From positions 124,001 through 188,000 of the forward strand of contig NZ_JAFFPR010000035.1 in assembly GCF_016918735.1 (NCBI RefSeq): a DNA stretch of 64,000 bases, given 5' to 3'. Position 1 is the stretch's first letter. Every line of letters starts with the position of its first letter. The translations under genes were made by a program, and so were the position numbers. The notes beneath the pieces are model-generated. The model was not told the origin of the DNA and did not search any database. It saw only the letters and a list, made by a program, of their open reading frames with translations. The stretch is from Leptospira abararensis. Its GTDB lineage: Bacteria; Spirochaetota; Leptospiria; Leptospirales; Leptospiraceae. Positions 39,054 to 46,785 of the stretch are shown here, one piece after another.

Positions 39054-40256
39054 ATGTCTGTGAATCACTCTGAACTTCCTTCGTTTCCTCCCTTTGCCAA
39101 TTGGAAAGGGATCTCCCAATACTTTCCCGTACAAACTGATTCTGTTTGGCTGAATTATTGCGGAACCACACCGGTATCTACCTATGCCATCGAGATGATG
39201 AACCTCTACTTTCAGGAATATGCAAGATACGGTATCTTTGCTCCGAACTTTGCTGAGCCCTTGATCAAGTCTTCTATCCGAGGTTATATCGCAGAAATCC
39301 TTGCCTGCGATCCCTCTGAGATTGGGATTGTACATAACACGAGTGAGGGGATCAATCTTTATTCTCATAGCATCCAGATTCCTAAGGGAAAACGGATTTT
39401 AGTTTTGGAAAACGAATACCCAAGTAATGTCTATCCATGGGAACATTGGAAAGAAAAAGGTGTGGGGCTCGAATTTATCCCTGTGGGAAAAACTCCCGAA
39501 GATTTTCTTCTCAATCTAAAGTTGGAATTAGAAAAAGGGGATGTATCTATTCTTAGCCTATCACCTGTTCATTGGTGCACGGGTGTGGTTTTTGATATGG
39601 AAGCCGTATCAAAGCTTTGTGAAACCCATCACACCAAACTTGTGATTGATGGAAGCCAAGCCGTCGGCCATATCGCCCTTGACTTTAGCAAAATCAAAGT
39701 GGCTTTTTGTGCCTTTGCCGCCTGGAAGTGGTTACTTGGTCCTTTGGGACTTGGGGTTGTGTATTTATCCAAAGAAGAATCCATAGGATTCCAACTTATT
39801 TTCAAAGGCCAAGCCAGTGTAGTCAACGATTCCAGCTATTTTCCTTACAGAGATGAATGGAAACCGGCAGCCGACCAATTTGAACAAAGTACCATCAACT
39901 TCAATGATTGGATTTATTTTTATGCATCCCTTCGGATGTTGTCCACACTTGGATTTTCTCGAGTGAGAGAACGAATTTATGAAATTGCAGATCTATTTAA
40001 AAAATCAATCCACGACCTTGGATTTACTTTGGAATCGGATGCTTTTCCCACCGTCAAAACAGGAATCCTTGCCATCACTGGACACAAGGATCCTTCTAAA
40101 TTCCAACCTGAAGCCATCCAATCTTTCTTAAAACAAAAAGGAATCACCACGGCTGTTCGTTTGGGTCGGTTACGGATGGCACCTCACATTGCCATCGAAG
40201 AAGAACATGTGGCCCGAGTGAAAGAGGCTTTGAAAGAATACTTGAGCCAAAGTTAG
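39054..40256 (+). CDS. Class V aminotransferase (cysteine desulfurase-like fold)
   Basis: 400 residues. PLP-binding Lys in AAWKWLLGPLGLGVVY, with VIDGSQAVGHIALD supplying the PLP-nitrogen aspartate and HNTSEGINLYSHS the phosphate contacts. The fold is shared by SufS/NifS, isopenicillin epimerases and kynureninases. The cysteine-bearing loop of a true desulfurase is not evident, so the reaction is undetermined. Followed seven bases later by a BASS transporter gene. Confidence 0.85.
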   Translation: MSVNHSELPSFPPFANWKGISQYFPVQTDSVWLNYCGTTPVSTYAIEMMNLYFQEYARYGIFAPNFAEPLIKSSIRGYIAEILACDPSEIGIVHNTSEGINLYSHSIQIPKGKRILVLENEYPSNVYPWEHWKEKGVGLEFIPVGKTPEDFLLNLKLELEKGDVSILSLSPVHWCTGVVFDMEAVSKLCETHHTKLVIDGSQAVGHIALDFSKIKVAFCAFAAWKWLLGPLGLGVVYLSKEESIGFQLIFKGQASVVNDSSYFPYRDEWKPAADQFEQSTINFNDWIYFYASLRMLSTLGFSRVRERIYEIADLFKKSIHDLGFTLESDAFPTVKTGILAITGHKDPSKFQPEAIQSFLKQKGITTAVRLGRLRMAPHIAIEEEHVARVKEALKEYLSQS

Positions 40257-40263
40257 GCGAATA

Positions 40264-41223
40264 GTGAATCCATCAAATATGTTGATAAAAATTTCTAAAC
40301 AGATAGTGAATGCCTTCCCTCTGGTCCTACTCCTTATCGCAGGCTTTGGATTTTTATATCCAGAAAAAATCATTTGGTTTAAAGGCCCTTGGATCACTTA
40401 TAGCCTTGGTGCCATTATGCTTGGGATGGGACTCACTCTTGAGGCAGAAGACTTCCTTCGGATTTTAAAACAACCCAAACCCATTCTCATTGGAACGGTT
40501 TTGCAATATACCATTATGCCACTGTTAGGTTACTCTCTTGGGTATTTGTTCCAACTGCCGGAAGCTTATGCCGTGGGACTGATCCTTGTTTCTTGTTGCC
40601 CTGGCGGAACCGCATCGAATGTCATAACATTTCTCTCCAAAGCAGATGTACCTCTAAGTGTCACTTTAACTTCTGTCTCTACCATCCTTGGAATTTTTAT
40701 GACACCATTCCTTGTGGCCTTACTCATTGGAAGTCGATTGGAGATTGACAGGTGGGGTCTTGTCATTACTACCTTCCAAGTGATCTTAGTTCCTGTGGCT
40801 CTGGGTTTATTTTTAAAGTCACTTTTCCCTAAACTCACAAAAGAGATACAAGACCTTTTTCCGGTTCTCTCTGTATTCCTCATAGCGATGATTGTGGCCT
40901 CGATCATTGCCAGCGGAAAAGAAACCATCCTTAAGTCAGACTTTCGTATCTTCTTTGCAGTGGTAATTTTGCACCTAGGTGGGTTTGGACTCGGTGGGAT
41001 CTTCAGTTGGTTTCTGACTAAGAACCCCAAAACAGCAAAAACAATATCGATTGAAGTGGGGATGCAAAATTCTGGGCTTGGGGCGGTCTTGGCAAAGACC
41101 CATTTTTTAGATCCAAGCACCGCCATTCCTAGTGCTTTATCGAGTTTGACTCATTCGCTCTTGGGAAGTTTATTTGCGACCTATTTCCGGAAGGAACCGA
41201 AAAAACCCGCTATTGTCGATTGA
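40264..41223 (+). CDS. Bile acid:sodium symporter (BASS) family transporter
   Basis: 319 residues with about nine to ten membrane helices. Family marks: LGMGLTLEAEDF near residue 60, SCCPGGTASNVITFLSKAD, and EVGMQNSGLGAVLAKTHF, the segments forming the sodium sites in BASS proteins. The cargo may be an organic acid such as pyruvate or pantoate rather than a bile acid. The GTG at 40264 has an AGGCG upstream and is preferred to an ATG five codons in. Confidence 0.9.
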   Translation: MNPSNMLIKISKQIVNAFPLVLLLIAGFGFLYPEKIIWFKGPWITYSLGAIMLGMGLTLEAEDFLRILKQPKPILIGTVLQYTIMPLLGYSLGYLFQLPEAYAVGLILVSCCPGGTASNVITFLSKADVPLSVTLTSVSTILGIFMTPFLVALLIGSRLEIDRWGLVITTFQVILVPVALGLFLKSLFPKLTKEIQDLFPVLSVFLIAMIVASIIASGKETILKSDFRIFFAVVILHLGGFGLGGIFSWFLTKNPKTAKTISIEVGMQNSGLGAVLAKTHFLDPSTAIPSALSSLTHSLLGSLFATYFRKEPKKPAIVD

Positions 41224-41257
41224 CTATATATGGGGTCGGTACGTCATGGCATAAATT

Positions 41258-41419
41258 ATGAGAGAAATCATAAAACTAACCTGTGTCCCATGTGCGATAC
41301 CTGGGCGGTCAAATTACTTCCAGACTAAAAATAAGAAGACGAAGTCGGAAAAACTTGTGACTAAAAAATATTGCAAATTTTGCAAATCACATACTGATCA
41401 CAAGGAATCCAAAGTCTAA
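41258..41419 (+). CDS. rpmG: 50S ribosomal protein L33, zinc-binding form
   Basis: A 53-residue protein beginning MREIIKLTCVPCAIPGRSNY and ending KYCKFCKSHTDHKESKV. CVPC and CKFC form the four-cysteine zinc ribbon of the C+ type of L33, and the basic middle (TKNKKTKSEKLVTKK) is typical of the family. It is a ribosome large-subunit protein. The gene is easily overlooked because it is so short. It starts 35 bp after the BASS transporter and ends nine bases before the DksA-like gene. Confidence 0.93.
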   Translation: MREIIKLTCVPCAIPGRSNYFQTKNKKTKSEKLVTKKYCKFCKSHTDHKESKV

Positions 41420-41427
41420 GGGATAAG

Positions 41428-41892
41428 ATGCCGAAACCAGCTGCAAAATCTTCATCAGCAGAGAAGGGAGTGGACAAAAAGTTCATCGAAGAGGTGCGTG
41501 AGCTCCTCCAAGAGAAAAAAGAGTCGCTTCTCATCAAACTCAACCAATGGGAAGACACCAGTTCTCCTTCTGGATTGAAAGAAATGGGGGATATTGCGGA
41601 CATCGCATCCGAACTCAATTCAGAAGCTTTATCTTCTGTTTTGACTGAAAACGAAATTGAAACTCTACGCGAGATCGAACTTGCGTTAGAAAAGATTGAA
41701 AACGGAACCTATGGGATCTGCGAAGGAACAAAGAAAAAAATTCCGATCGCGAGGCTCAAGGCGCTTCCGTGGACAAGATTTACCGTAGAATTTGCAGAAC
41801 AAATGGCAAAAAGCCGAAACCGTGCTGGTTACCGCATGGATTCTTTGTCTGCTTATCCTGCTACCGGAATGGATGTGGATTCTCTAGATTAA
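41428..41892 (+). CDS. DksA/TraR-family protein lacking the zinc site
   Basis: 154 residues. An N-terminal coiled coil carries the tip motif DIADIA (DxxDxA), which in DksA reaches into the RNA polymerase secondary channel. The C-terminal finger keeps the family frame (GTYGICEGTKKKIPIARLKALPWTRF) but only one of four zinc cysteines: CxxC is CxxT and the second pair is Thr and Phe. It therefore resembles zinc-independent DksA paralogues such as P. aeruginosa DksA2. Probably modulates transcription, perhaps with ppGpp. It is in an operon with rpmG and ends at a terminator. Confidence 0.87.
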   Translation: MPKPAAKSSSAEKGVDKKFIEEVRELLQEKKESLLIKLNQWEDTSSPSGLKEMGDIADIASELNSEALSSVLTENEIETLREIELALEKIENGTYGICEGTKKKIPIARLKALPWTRFTVEFAEQMAKSRNRAGYRMDSLSAYPATGMDVDSLD

Positions 41893-41913
41893 GAGAATCC
41901 CTTGATTCTTTTT
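41891..41913 (+). terminator. Rho-independent terminator after the DksA-like gene
   Basis: AAGAGAATC (41891-41899) pairs with GATTCTTTT (41904-41912) around CCTT, nine pairs with one G-U, running into more T and C. It overlaps the last base of the stop codon region. Confidence 0.65.
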
Positions 41914-41993
41914 CTCACTAAACACCCCGAATTCTCCCGTTTCCTTTAAATTTACAATTGATTCACTGGCCCAGGCTCTAAACTCTTTCTATC

Positions 41994-44072
41994 GTGAATT
42001 TTCTAGGCCGCCTGCGCTCCTTACCTATTTTTGATCTTCTTTTCTTTTCTTTCTGTACTTTTTTCGTTTGGAGCCTCCATCGGTATGTAGAGCCTGTACC
42101 GGCATCCTCTTTCTACCCTTCCTTTCTTTTGCAGTTTGCTTTTGCGTTCTTTCCTCAACTCTACCAGAGAAAATGGGGTAGGATATTTACAGCTCTCGGG
42201 GTTTTCACCTTCCTCCGGCTCCCTTATCTATCGGGACTACCGATGGTGGGTTCGTATCAGCTCGTAGGTCTATTTCTCGGCTCCATTCTCGGGATTTGGA
42301 GCCGAGAGGTCATCCTCATCCTTCTTGGCCGAAATGAAACAGCCCTTCCCAAACAATCCGAGCAAATACTAACCGACTGGATGATCCGAAACCCCACTGG
42401 GAAATCCAACCAACCCATTTGGTATTCCACATACTTTGGTTTTGTTCTGTTTCTTTCTATTCTGACCCTGCTTTGTCTTTTCCAATACCAAGGTCTTGGT
42501 TTGGTTACAGGGCTTGGAATCCAGGAGTATTTATACTTCCCCTCTCTTTCCTCTAGAGAAGCGATGGGCCTTTCATGTAAGATCTTGGTTCCCACTTCTC
42601 TTGTGATTTTATATCTTTTCTCTGAAGAAAGGTCTATGCCAACACCGTCTAAGGACAGTTTGTCGGAGCAGATTCGGTTTGGAATTTTTTTAGGACTAGG
42701 AATCAATTTACTCGTCATGGCGATTCAGTCTCTCTGGAGTTTGGAATTTTTTTCCGAAGGGACTTTAGAAAGTGTTAAGGTCGGACGAACAACAGGACTA
42801 TTGCAGGACTCAGGTTCTGCGTCTTGGATCCTACCAATCCTTTCGTTTCTATGGATCACAAAACTCATCACTAATTGGCGAAAATCCAAAGAAAGGTTTA
42901 GTTTGGTTCTTGCGATTTTATCCTTTCTTTTTGTGACTTGGCTTGGACTCAAACAAGGGAAAGCTTTTTGGGTAGTCTGGACCATTTCCAATACAATCGG
43001 AATTATCCACCTAACTACCGATTTGTGGATTATATCCATTACAAAAAAAAGAATCACAAGGTTTGTTTTGTATTTATTCATTCCTGTTTTGGGATTTCTC
43101 ACACTGTATGGACTTAGTTTTTTACAAAAAGATTGGGATCTAGTTGAGTTATCGAAACGTTTTATGGATGCAGTCTCTCTTTGGAGATCTCAACCATATT
43201 TAGCACTCAAACGTATGGATCTGATCCGAGCGGAGTTACTGACAATCTGTGTAGAAGGGATTAAAAATAATCTTTGGTTAGGGAATGGGATTGGGTCCTT
43301 CCCCTTAGGACTTTTGGATCCCTACCGAGTGGGAATCAAAACTTCCAATGGAATGATTGATTTCCCACCTAACTTTTATCTTTGGTTGGTACATGACTTA
43401 GGAATCCTTGGTACAGTTGTCTTTTCGTTTTTGATTGGTGTTTTTTTGTGGGAACGTGGTCTTTGGAAACAGGCAATATTACTTCTCATCCCTCTCTTTT
43501 TTGGAGTTCAAATCCAAAATTCTGATGGGGCCTTTCTTTGTTTTTACCTAATCCTTCTTGGGGAAAAGGGATTTGGGCATTCTCCTTCCTTTGATAAATT
43601 TAGAAAAACCATTTGGTTTTCTCCCTTACTCCTCATTCTTTCTGTGGGCCTACCTTTGAATTATGCACTTTTTTATTCTCAGAGGTATTGGGATTTAGGA
43701 ATTGGATCAGAGTTTCGTAAGAACCAATTGGGAGATTACCAATCGGCAGCCACACTCCCTCCAAGATCACCTAACTATGAATATGAATTTCATGGAAAGG
43801 TCTGGGAATGGAAACTTTCGGAATTTCCAGCGGCACGAGTTGGCCGAATCGTTTTAGAAACAAATAGTAAAAGTTTAGTTGTGGAAATTTTGTTTTTGAA
43901 TTCTGACCGAACCATCATAAAACAAGAGTTATTTTCTGAAGTCGGGCAAGGATACGGATGGTCTGGAGAATGTCCGAAAGGGGCATCCTATATCCGACTT
44001 AAGTCTAGATCCAAATTAGAATTTCGATTGCCCAGGTCTGGGTTTGATGGAAACAATCGAATTCAGTTTTAG
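41994..44072 (+). CDS. O-antigen ligase/polymerase-like membrane protein
   Basis: 692 residues with about 12 hydrophobic helices through residue 545 and a C-terminal soluble domain of about 130 residues. The segment LGNGIGSFPLG followed by a large loop and PPNFYLWLVHDLGILGTVVF matches the Wzy_C region of O-antigen ligases and polymerases. It probably acts in LPS or glycan assembly at the inner membrane. The C-terminal part (from about 560) looks beta-rich and is not part of the classic family. The start is a GTG. No other glycan genes are nearby. Confidence 0.75.
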   Translation: MNFLGRLRSLPIFDLLFFSFCTFFVWSLHRYVEPVPASSFYPSFLLQFAFAFFPQLYQRKWGRIFTALGVFTFLRLPYLSGLPMVGSYQLVGLFLGSILGIWSREVILILLGRNETALPKQSEQILTDWMIRNPTGKSNQPIWYSTYFGFVLFLSILTLLCLFQYQGLGLVTGLGIQEYLYFPSLSSREAMGLSCKILVPTSLVILYLFSEERSMPTPSKDSLSEQIRFGIFLGLGINLLVMAIQSLWSLEFFSEGTLESVKVGRTTGLLQDSGSASWILPILSFLWITKLITNWRKSKERFSLVLAILSFLFVTWLGLKQGKAFWVVWTISNTIGIIHLTTDLWIISITKKRITRFVLYLFIPVLGFLTLYGLSFLQKDWDLVELSKRFMDAVSLWRSQPYLALKRMDLIRAELLTICVEGIKNNLWLGNGIGSFPLGLLDPYRVGIKTSNGMIDFPPNFYLWLVHDLGILGTVVFSFLIGVFLWERGLWKQAILLLIPLFFGVQIQNSDGAFLCFYLILLGEKGFGHSPSFDKFRKTIWFSPLLLILSVGLPLNYALFYSQRYWDLGIGSEFRKNQLGDYQSAATLPPRSPNYEYEFHGKVWEWKLSEFPAARVGRIVLETNSKSLVVEILFLNSDRTIIKQELFSEVGQGYGWSGECPKGASYIRLKSRSKLEFRLPRSGFDGNNRIQF

Positions 44073-44076
44073 AGAT

Positions 44077-44571
44077 TTATACCAATCTTCGAATGTATAA
44101 ATCTTTTGTAATTTTGGCGACGGTTTTGCCATCTTCGCCGACCACTTCCGTTTCATAGGTCCGAATAGTTTTTTTCTCTTTTTTTAAGAGTTCTTTTATG
44201 TCTTCAAATTCACTGTTCGGGATATGGAAGGTGGCAGTGACTGTACCTTCTCCGGGTTTGACAAAATCAATTTTGGCCCCTTTATCCCAAACCATATAAT
44301 CTTTTCCCAAATTCATCATTAGTAAAAACATGAAGAAAGGATCGCACATAGAGTAGAGGGATCCTCCGAAATGGGTCCCCACATAATTCGTGTTTGATAA
44401 GATCAGGGGCATAGTCACTACCATAGTGTTTTGATCCACAAGTTGAGGTAGAATATTGGCACCTTCATAGGGTTTAAACATACGAAAGGCTTGTTCGAAC
44501 CCATATGTTTGTTCTAAAAAATGCCACAAGGGATTTACTTTGTATTCTAGAAGAATATCTCTGTGTCTCAT
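44077..44571 (-). CDS. Hotdog-fold thioesterase-like protein (DUF4442 type)
   Basis: About 164 residues. The central segment NYVGTHFGGSLYSMCDPFFM is the hotdog helix region typical of YiiD/DUF4442 and PaaI-like thioesterases, followed by strands KIDFVKPGEGTVTATFHI and a charged loop. Likely hydrolyses an acyl-CoA or acyl-ACP; substrate unknown. The ATG at 44571 is preferred over one seven codons upstream; neither has a good ribosome-binding site. Convergent with the O-antigen ligase-like gene. Confidence 0.8.
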   Translation of the reverse strand: MRHRDILLEYKVNPLWHFLEQTYGFEQAFRMFKPYEGANILPQLVDQNTMVVTMPLILSNTNYVGTHFGGSLYSMCDPFFMFLLMMNLGKDYMVWDKGAKIDFVKPGEGTVTATFHIPNSEFEDIKELLKKEKKTIRTYETEVVGEDGKTVAKITKDLYIRRLV

Positions 44572-44645
44572 AAACACTAGGATTGGAAACATAGAATGAT
44601 CGGTCTATTATTTCTTGTAAGTTACCAAGGGAGAAACCATAAAAA

Positions 44646-45896
44646 TTAAGATTCCGGTGCTCCTAAAATTTCGTCTGTTTGACTCGAAATTTCCCGCAAT
44701 TGCCCTTTCATTTTAAAGGTAAGTTGTAAGGTTCCTTGTTGTTCTTCACGAATTTCCTCACATTCCCTGCGGATTTTCTCAGACAGACCTTGGATATCTT
44801 CTAAATTTGTATGTATCGTTACAATTTCACCATAAACTTCACCGGACGTATCCCTAACCCTTTCCGCAATATCATCAAGGGTTTTTGCTTTCGAAAGGAT
44901 GGCACCACCTCTTGATTTCAATTCTTGAATGGATTGAATCACTTCCGCTATAGTTCCATGAACAATATGAATTTCATCCGCAATAAATTGAAAAGCGTTA
45001 CCAGATTCAATACCCAATCTTTCTGCTTTCCCATAATCATTTACGTTTTCTTTGAGTATCTTAGTGATTTGTCTAGCGTTGTTTGCAGTCATTGTAGATA
45101 ACTTTCCAATTTCATCGGCTATGACTGTGAATCCCTTTCCTTCAGAACCAGAGTGAGTTGCTTCGATGGCAGCATTGATTGCAAGAAGGTTTGTTTCTTT
45201 TGAGACTCCGTTGATTAAATCGATTAGTTTCAAAATATTACCAGAAGATTCACTAAACTTTTTAATGGTTTTATTTGTATCACCTACTTTAATTCGCCCA
45301 TCCTTACTTAAAAATACTAAATTCTCCATAGTTTCCGTTCTACTTTGGATTTCTGCGATTACAATATTCACAATATCAAACATAATATCAATTTCTTCAG
45401 AAGTTTTCCCGACTGCTTCCATAAGTTTAACTTCATCTGTTGCGAGTTGCGATACGATTTGATAGACGCGGTCAATGTCCTTGCCTGCGATATGAATTTT
45501 TTCATTGAGATCTACGATATGATTGCTAATGATATCCATTCGTTTATTGAGGGAAGAACAGTTTTGTAATAGGGTATCTGAATATTCATTGATATCGATC
45601 CCTAGTCCAGAAAGTAAAAGCACAGGATCAGCCGTTTTGAATTTTGGCCCTATCCATTGTTTGATGAGTTTTCGTTTTTTATTGAGTAAAAAGAGATAAA
45701 GAACGGTTAACAGGACTGTCCCCCAAGTAATGAAGATAGGGAATGGAGCAGGGATACTCCCGAGGAATGACTGCAAAATGATTATGCTTGCAAATACAAC
45801 TAGGATTGTTACTAAAAAGTTTTCTAAACGGATGAGTTGAGGATAAACCTCATATTTTTCATTGAGTATTTCAAACTTATGTCTATTATTTCCCAT
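44646..45896 (-). CDS. Chemoreceptor without an extracytoplasmic sensor domain
   Basis: About 416 residues. Two closely spaced membrane helices (LVTILVVFASIIILQSF; IFITWGTVLLTVLYLFLL, residues about 28-75) are separated by only a short loop, so there is no periplasmic ligand domain and no visible PAS, GAF or HAMP. The rest is an MCP signalling helical hairpin with the tip TNLLAINAAIEATHSGSEG and GFTVIADEIGKLS. Such a receptor must get its signal from the membrane or from a partner protein. It is divergent from the operon holding the PYP gene. A GTG six codons upstream is an alternative start. Confidence 0.88.
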   Translation of the reverse strand: MGNNRHKFEILNEKYEVYPQLIRLENFLVTILVVFASIIILQSFLGSIPAPFPIFITWGTVLLTVLYLFLLNKKRKLIKQWIGPKFKTADPVLLLSGLGIDINEYSDTLLQNCSSLNKRMDIISNHIVDLNEKIHIAGKDIDRVYQIVSQLATDEVKLMEAVGKTSEEIDIMFDIVNIVIAEIQSRTETMENLVFLSKDGRIKVGDTNKTIKKFSESSGNILKLIDLINGVSKETNLLAINAAIEATHSGSEGKGFTVIADEIGKLSTMTANNARQITKILKENVNDYGKAERLGIESGNAFQFIADEIHIVHGTIAEVIQSIQELKSRGGAILSKAKTLDDIAERVRDTSGEVYGEIVTIHTNLEDIQGLSEKIRRECEEIREEQQGTLQLTFKMKGQLREISSQTDEILGAPES

Positions 45897-45955
45897 TGGG
45901 TTATCAAAAATCACTTTTTATATATTTTTTTTAGAGAAAACTCACAATTTCCCCA

Positions 45956-45969
45956 TCTAATGCATTAGA
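45956..45969. promoter_or_regulatory. 14-bp perfect palindrome before the PYP operon
   Basis: TCTAATGCATTAGA is its own reverse complement and ends two bases before the ATG of the first gene of the PYP operon, in the 75-bp region shared with the divergent chemoreceptor. It could be a repressor site. A palindrome this short may also arise by chance. Confidence 0.4.
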
Positions 45970-45971
45970 CT

Positions 45972-46376
45972 ATGATATTTACCAAAAGGGAAATCGACGA
46001 ACACTATCCTCTTTCTGAACGATTGCGCTTAGAAAAAGCAAAATCTCAGAACTCTGTCATATACTGGATCAATGAGCTAGTTCGCAATCAAGTGCGTGGC
46101 GCAGAAGACGTAACCAGTCTCATTGAAGTGACAAAGGATTTAATCGCACAAGTAGAAGCATTGTATGCAGAAAAAGAAAATTCTACTTTCAGTGTAACTA
46201 CAGACCAGACAATTCCAGTCGATTCTGGGTTATTAGAAGAACAACTCTCAAGTCTATACGAAGAAAAGACACTATTGTTCACAAAAACAAAAACAAATTC
46301 TATGGAAGAAGTAATCGCTCTCATCCAGGGAATGGAAGAACAATTGAACTCCATGTATTCTGAATACGAAACTTAA
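45972..46376 (+). CDS. Small helical protein upstream of the PYP gene, unknown
   Basis: 134 residues, acidic and helical. It contains coiled-coil-like stretches (DLIAQVEALYAEKEN; LLEEQLSSLYEEKTLLF; IQGMEEQLNSMYSEYE) joined by a short Thr/Ser-rich linker. No signal or membrane segment. It precedes the PYP gene by 32 bases in the same direction and is divergent from the sensor-less chemoreceptor. Its helices could bind the receptor's signalling bundle, but that is conjecture. No family recognised. Confidence 0.7.
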   Translation: MIFTKREIDEHYPLSERLRLEKAKSQNSVIYWINELVRNQVRGAEDVTSLIEVTKDLIAQVEALYAEKENSTFSVTTDQTIPVDSGLLEEQLSSLYEEKTLLFTKTKTNSMEEVIALIQGMEEQLNSMYSEYET

Positions 46377-46408
46377 AAAAAAACAAATTTCAATTAGGAA
46401 CTAAATTA

Positions 46409-46780
46409 ATGAGTAAATTTATAGACCCGAATATTCTTAGCAAATTAGGAACATTGACACAAGCGGAAGCGGATGCAGCTGCCTTTGGAATTGTAAAGGT
46501 GGATGGAACTGGAAAAATCCTGTTGTATAACAAATATGAATCAGAACTCGCAAATGTGCCCATCCAAACTGCAGTGGGGAAAAACTTTTTCACAGAAGTA
46601 GCCATTTGTACTAATAACAGAATTTTTTATGGAAGGTTTAAAGAAGGGATGGTAACTGGAGACTTAGACATCGCTTTCAATTATGTATTCACATATAAGA
46701 TGAAACCGACAAACGTTGTGATCCATTTGTATCACGATAAAACATCCGATTCCAATTGGATATTTGTCAAATTAAGATAG
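46409..46780 (+). CDS. pyp: Photoactive yellow protein homologue
   Basis: 123 residues aligning end to end with Halorhodospira PYP, a blue-light PAS photoreceptor that carries p-coumaric acid on a cysteine. Equivalents of the key residues: Tyr40 (Y42), Glu44 (E46), Cys67 (C69, in EVAICTNN), Phe60, Tyr92, Phe94, Tyr96 and Met98. Also shared are GKNFF, FYGRFKEG and the ending NWIFVK. Substitutions near the chromophore: T50 to Ala48, R52 to Val50, P68 to Ile66, which may shift colour or speed up or slow the photocycle. AGGA lies about nine bases before the ATG. Cytosolic. I am confident of the family; chromophore loading is inferred. Confidence 0.93.
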   Translation: MSKFIDPNILSKLGTLTQAEADAAAFGIVKVDGTGKILLYNKYESELANVPIQTAVGKNFFTEVAICTNNRIFYGRFKEGMVTGDLDIAFNYVFTYKMKPTNVVIHLYHDKTSDSNWIFVKLR

Positions 46781-46785
46781 GGATT

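Noticed and set aside
40566..41126. 186-codon minus-strand open frame within the BASS transporter gene
   Set aside because: Complement of a well-matched membrane protein gene, with no start signal and no recognisable domain.
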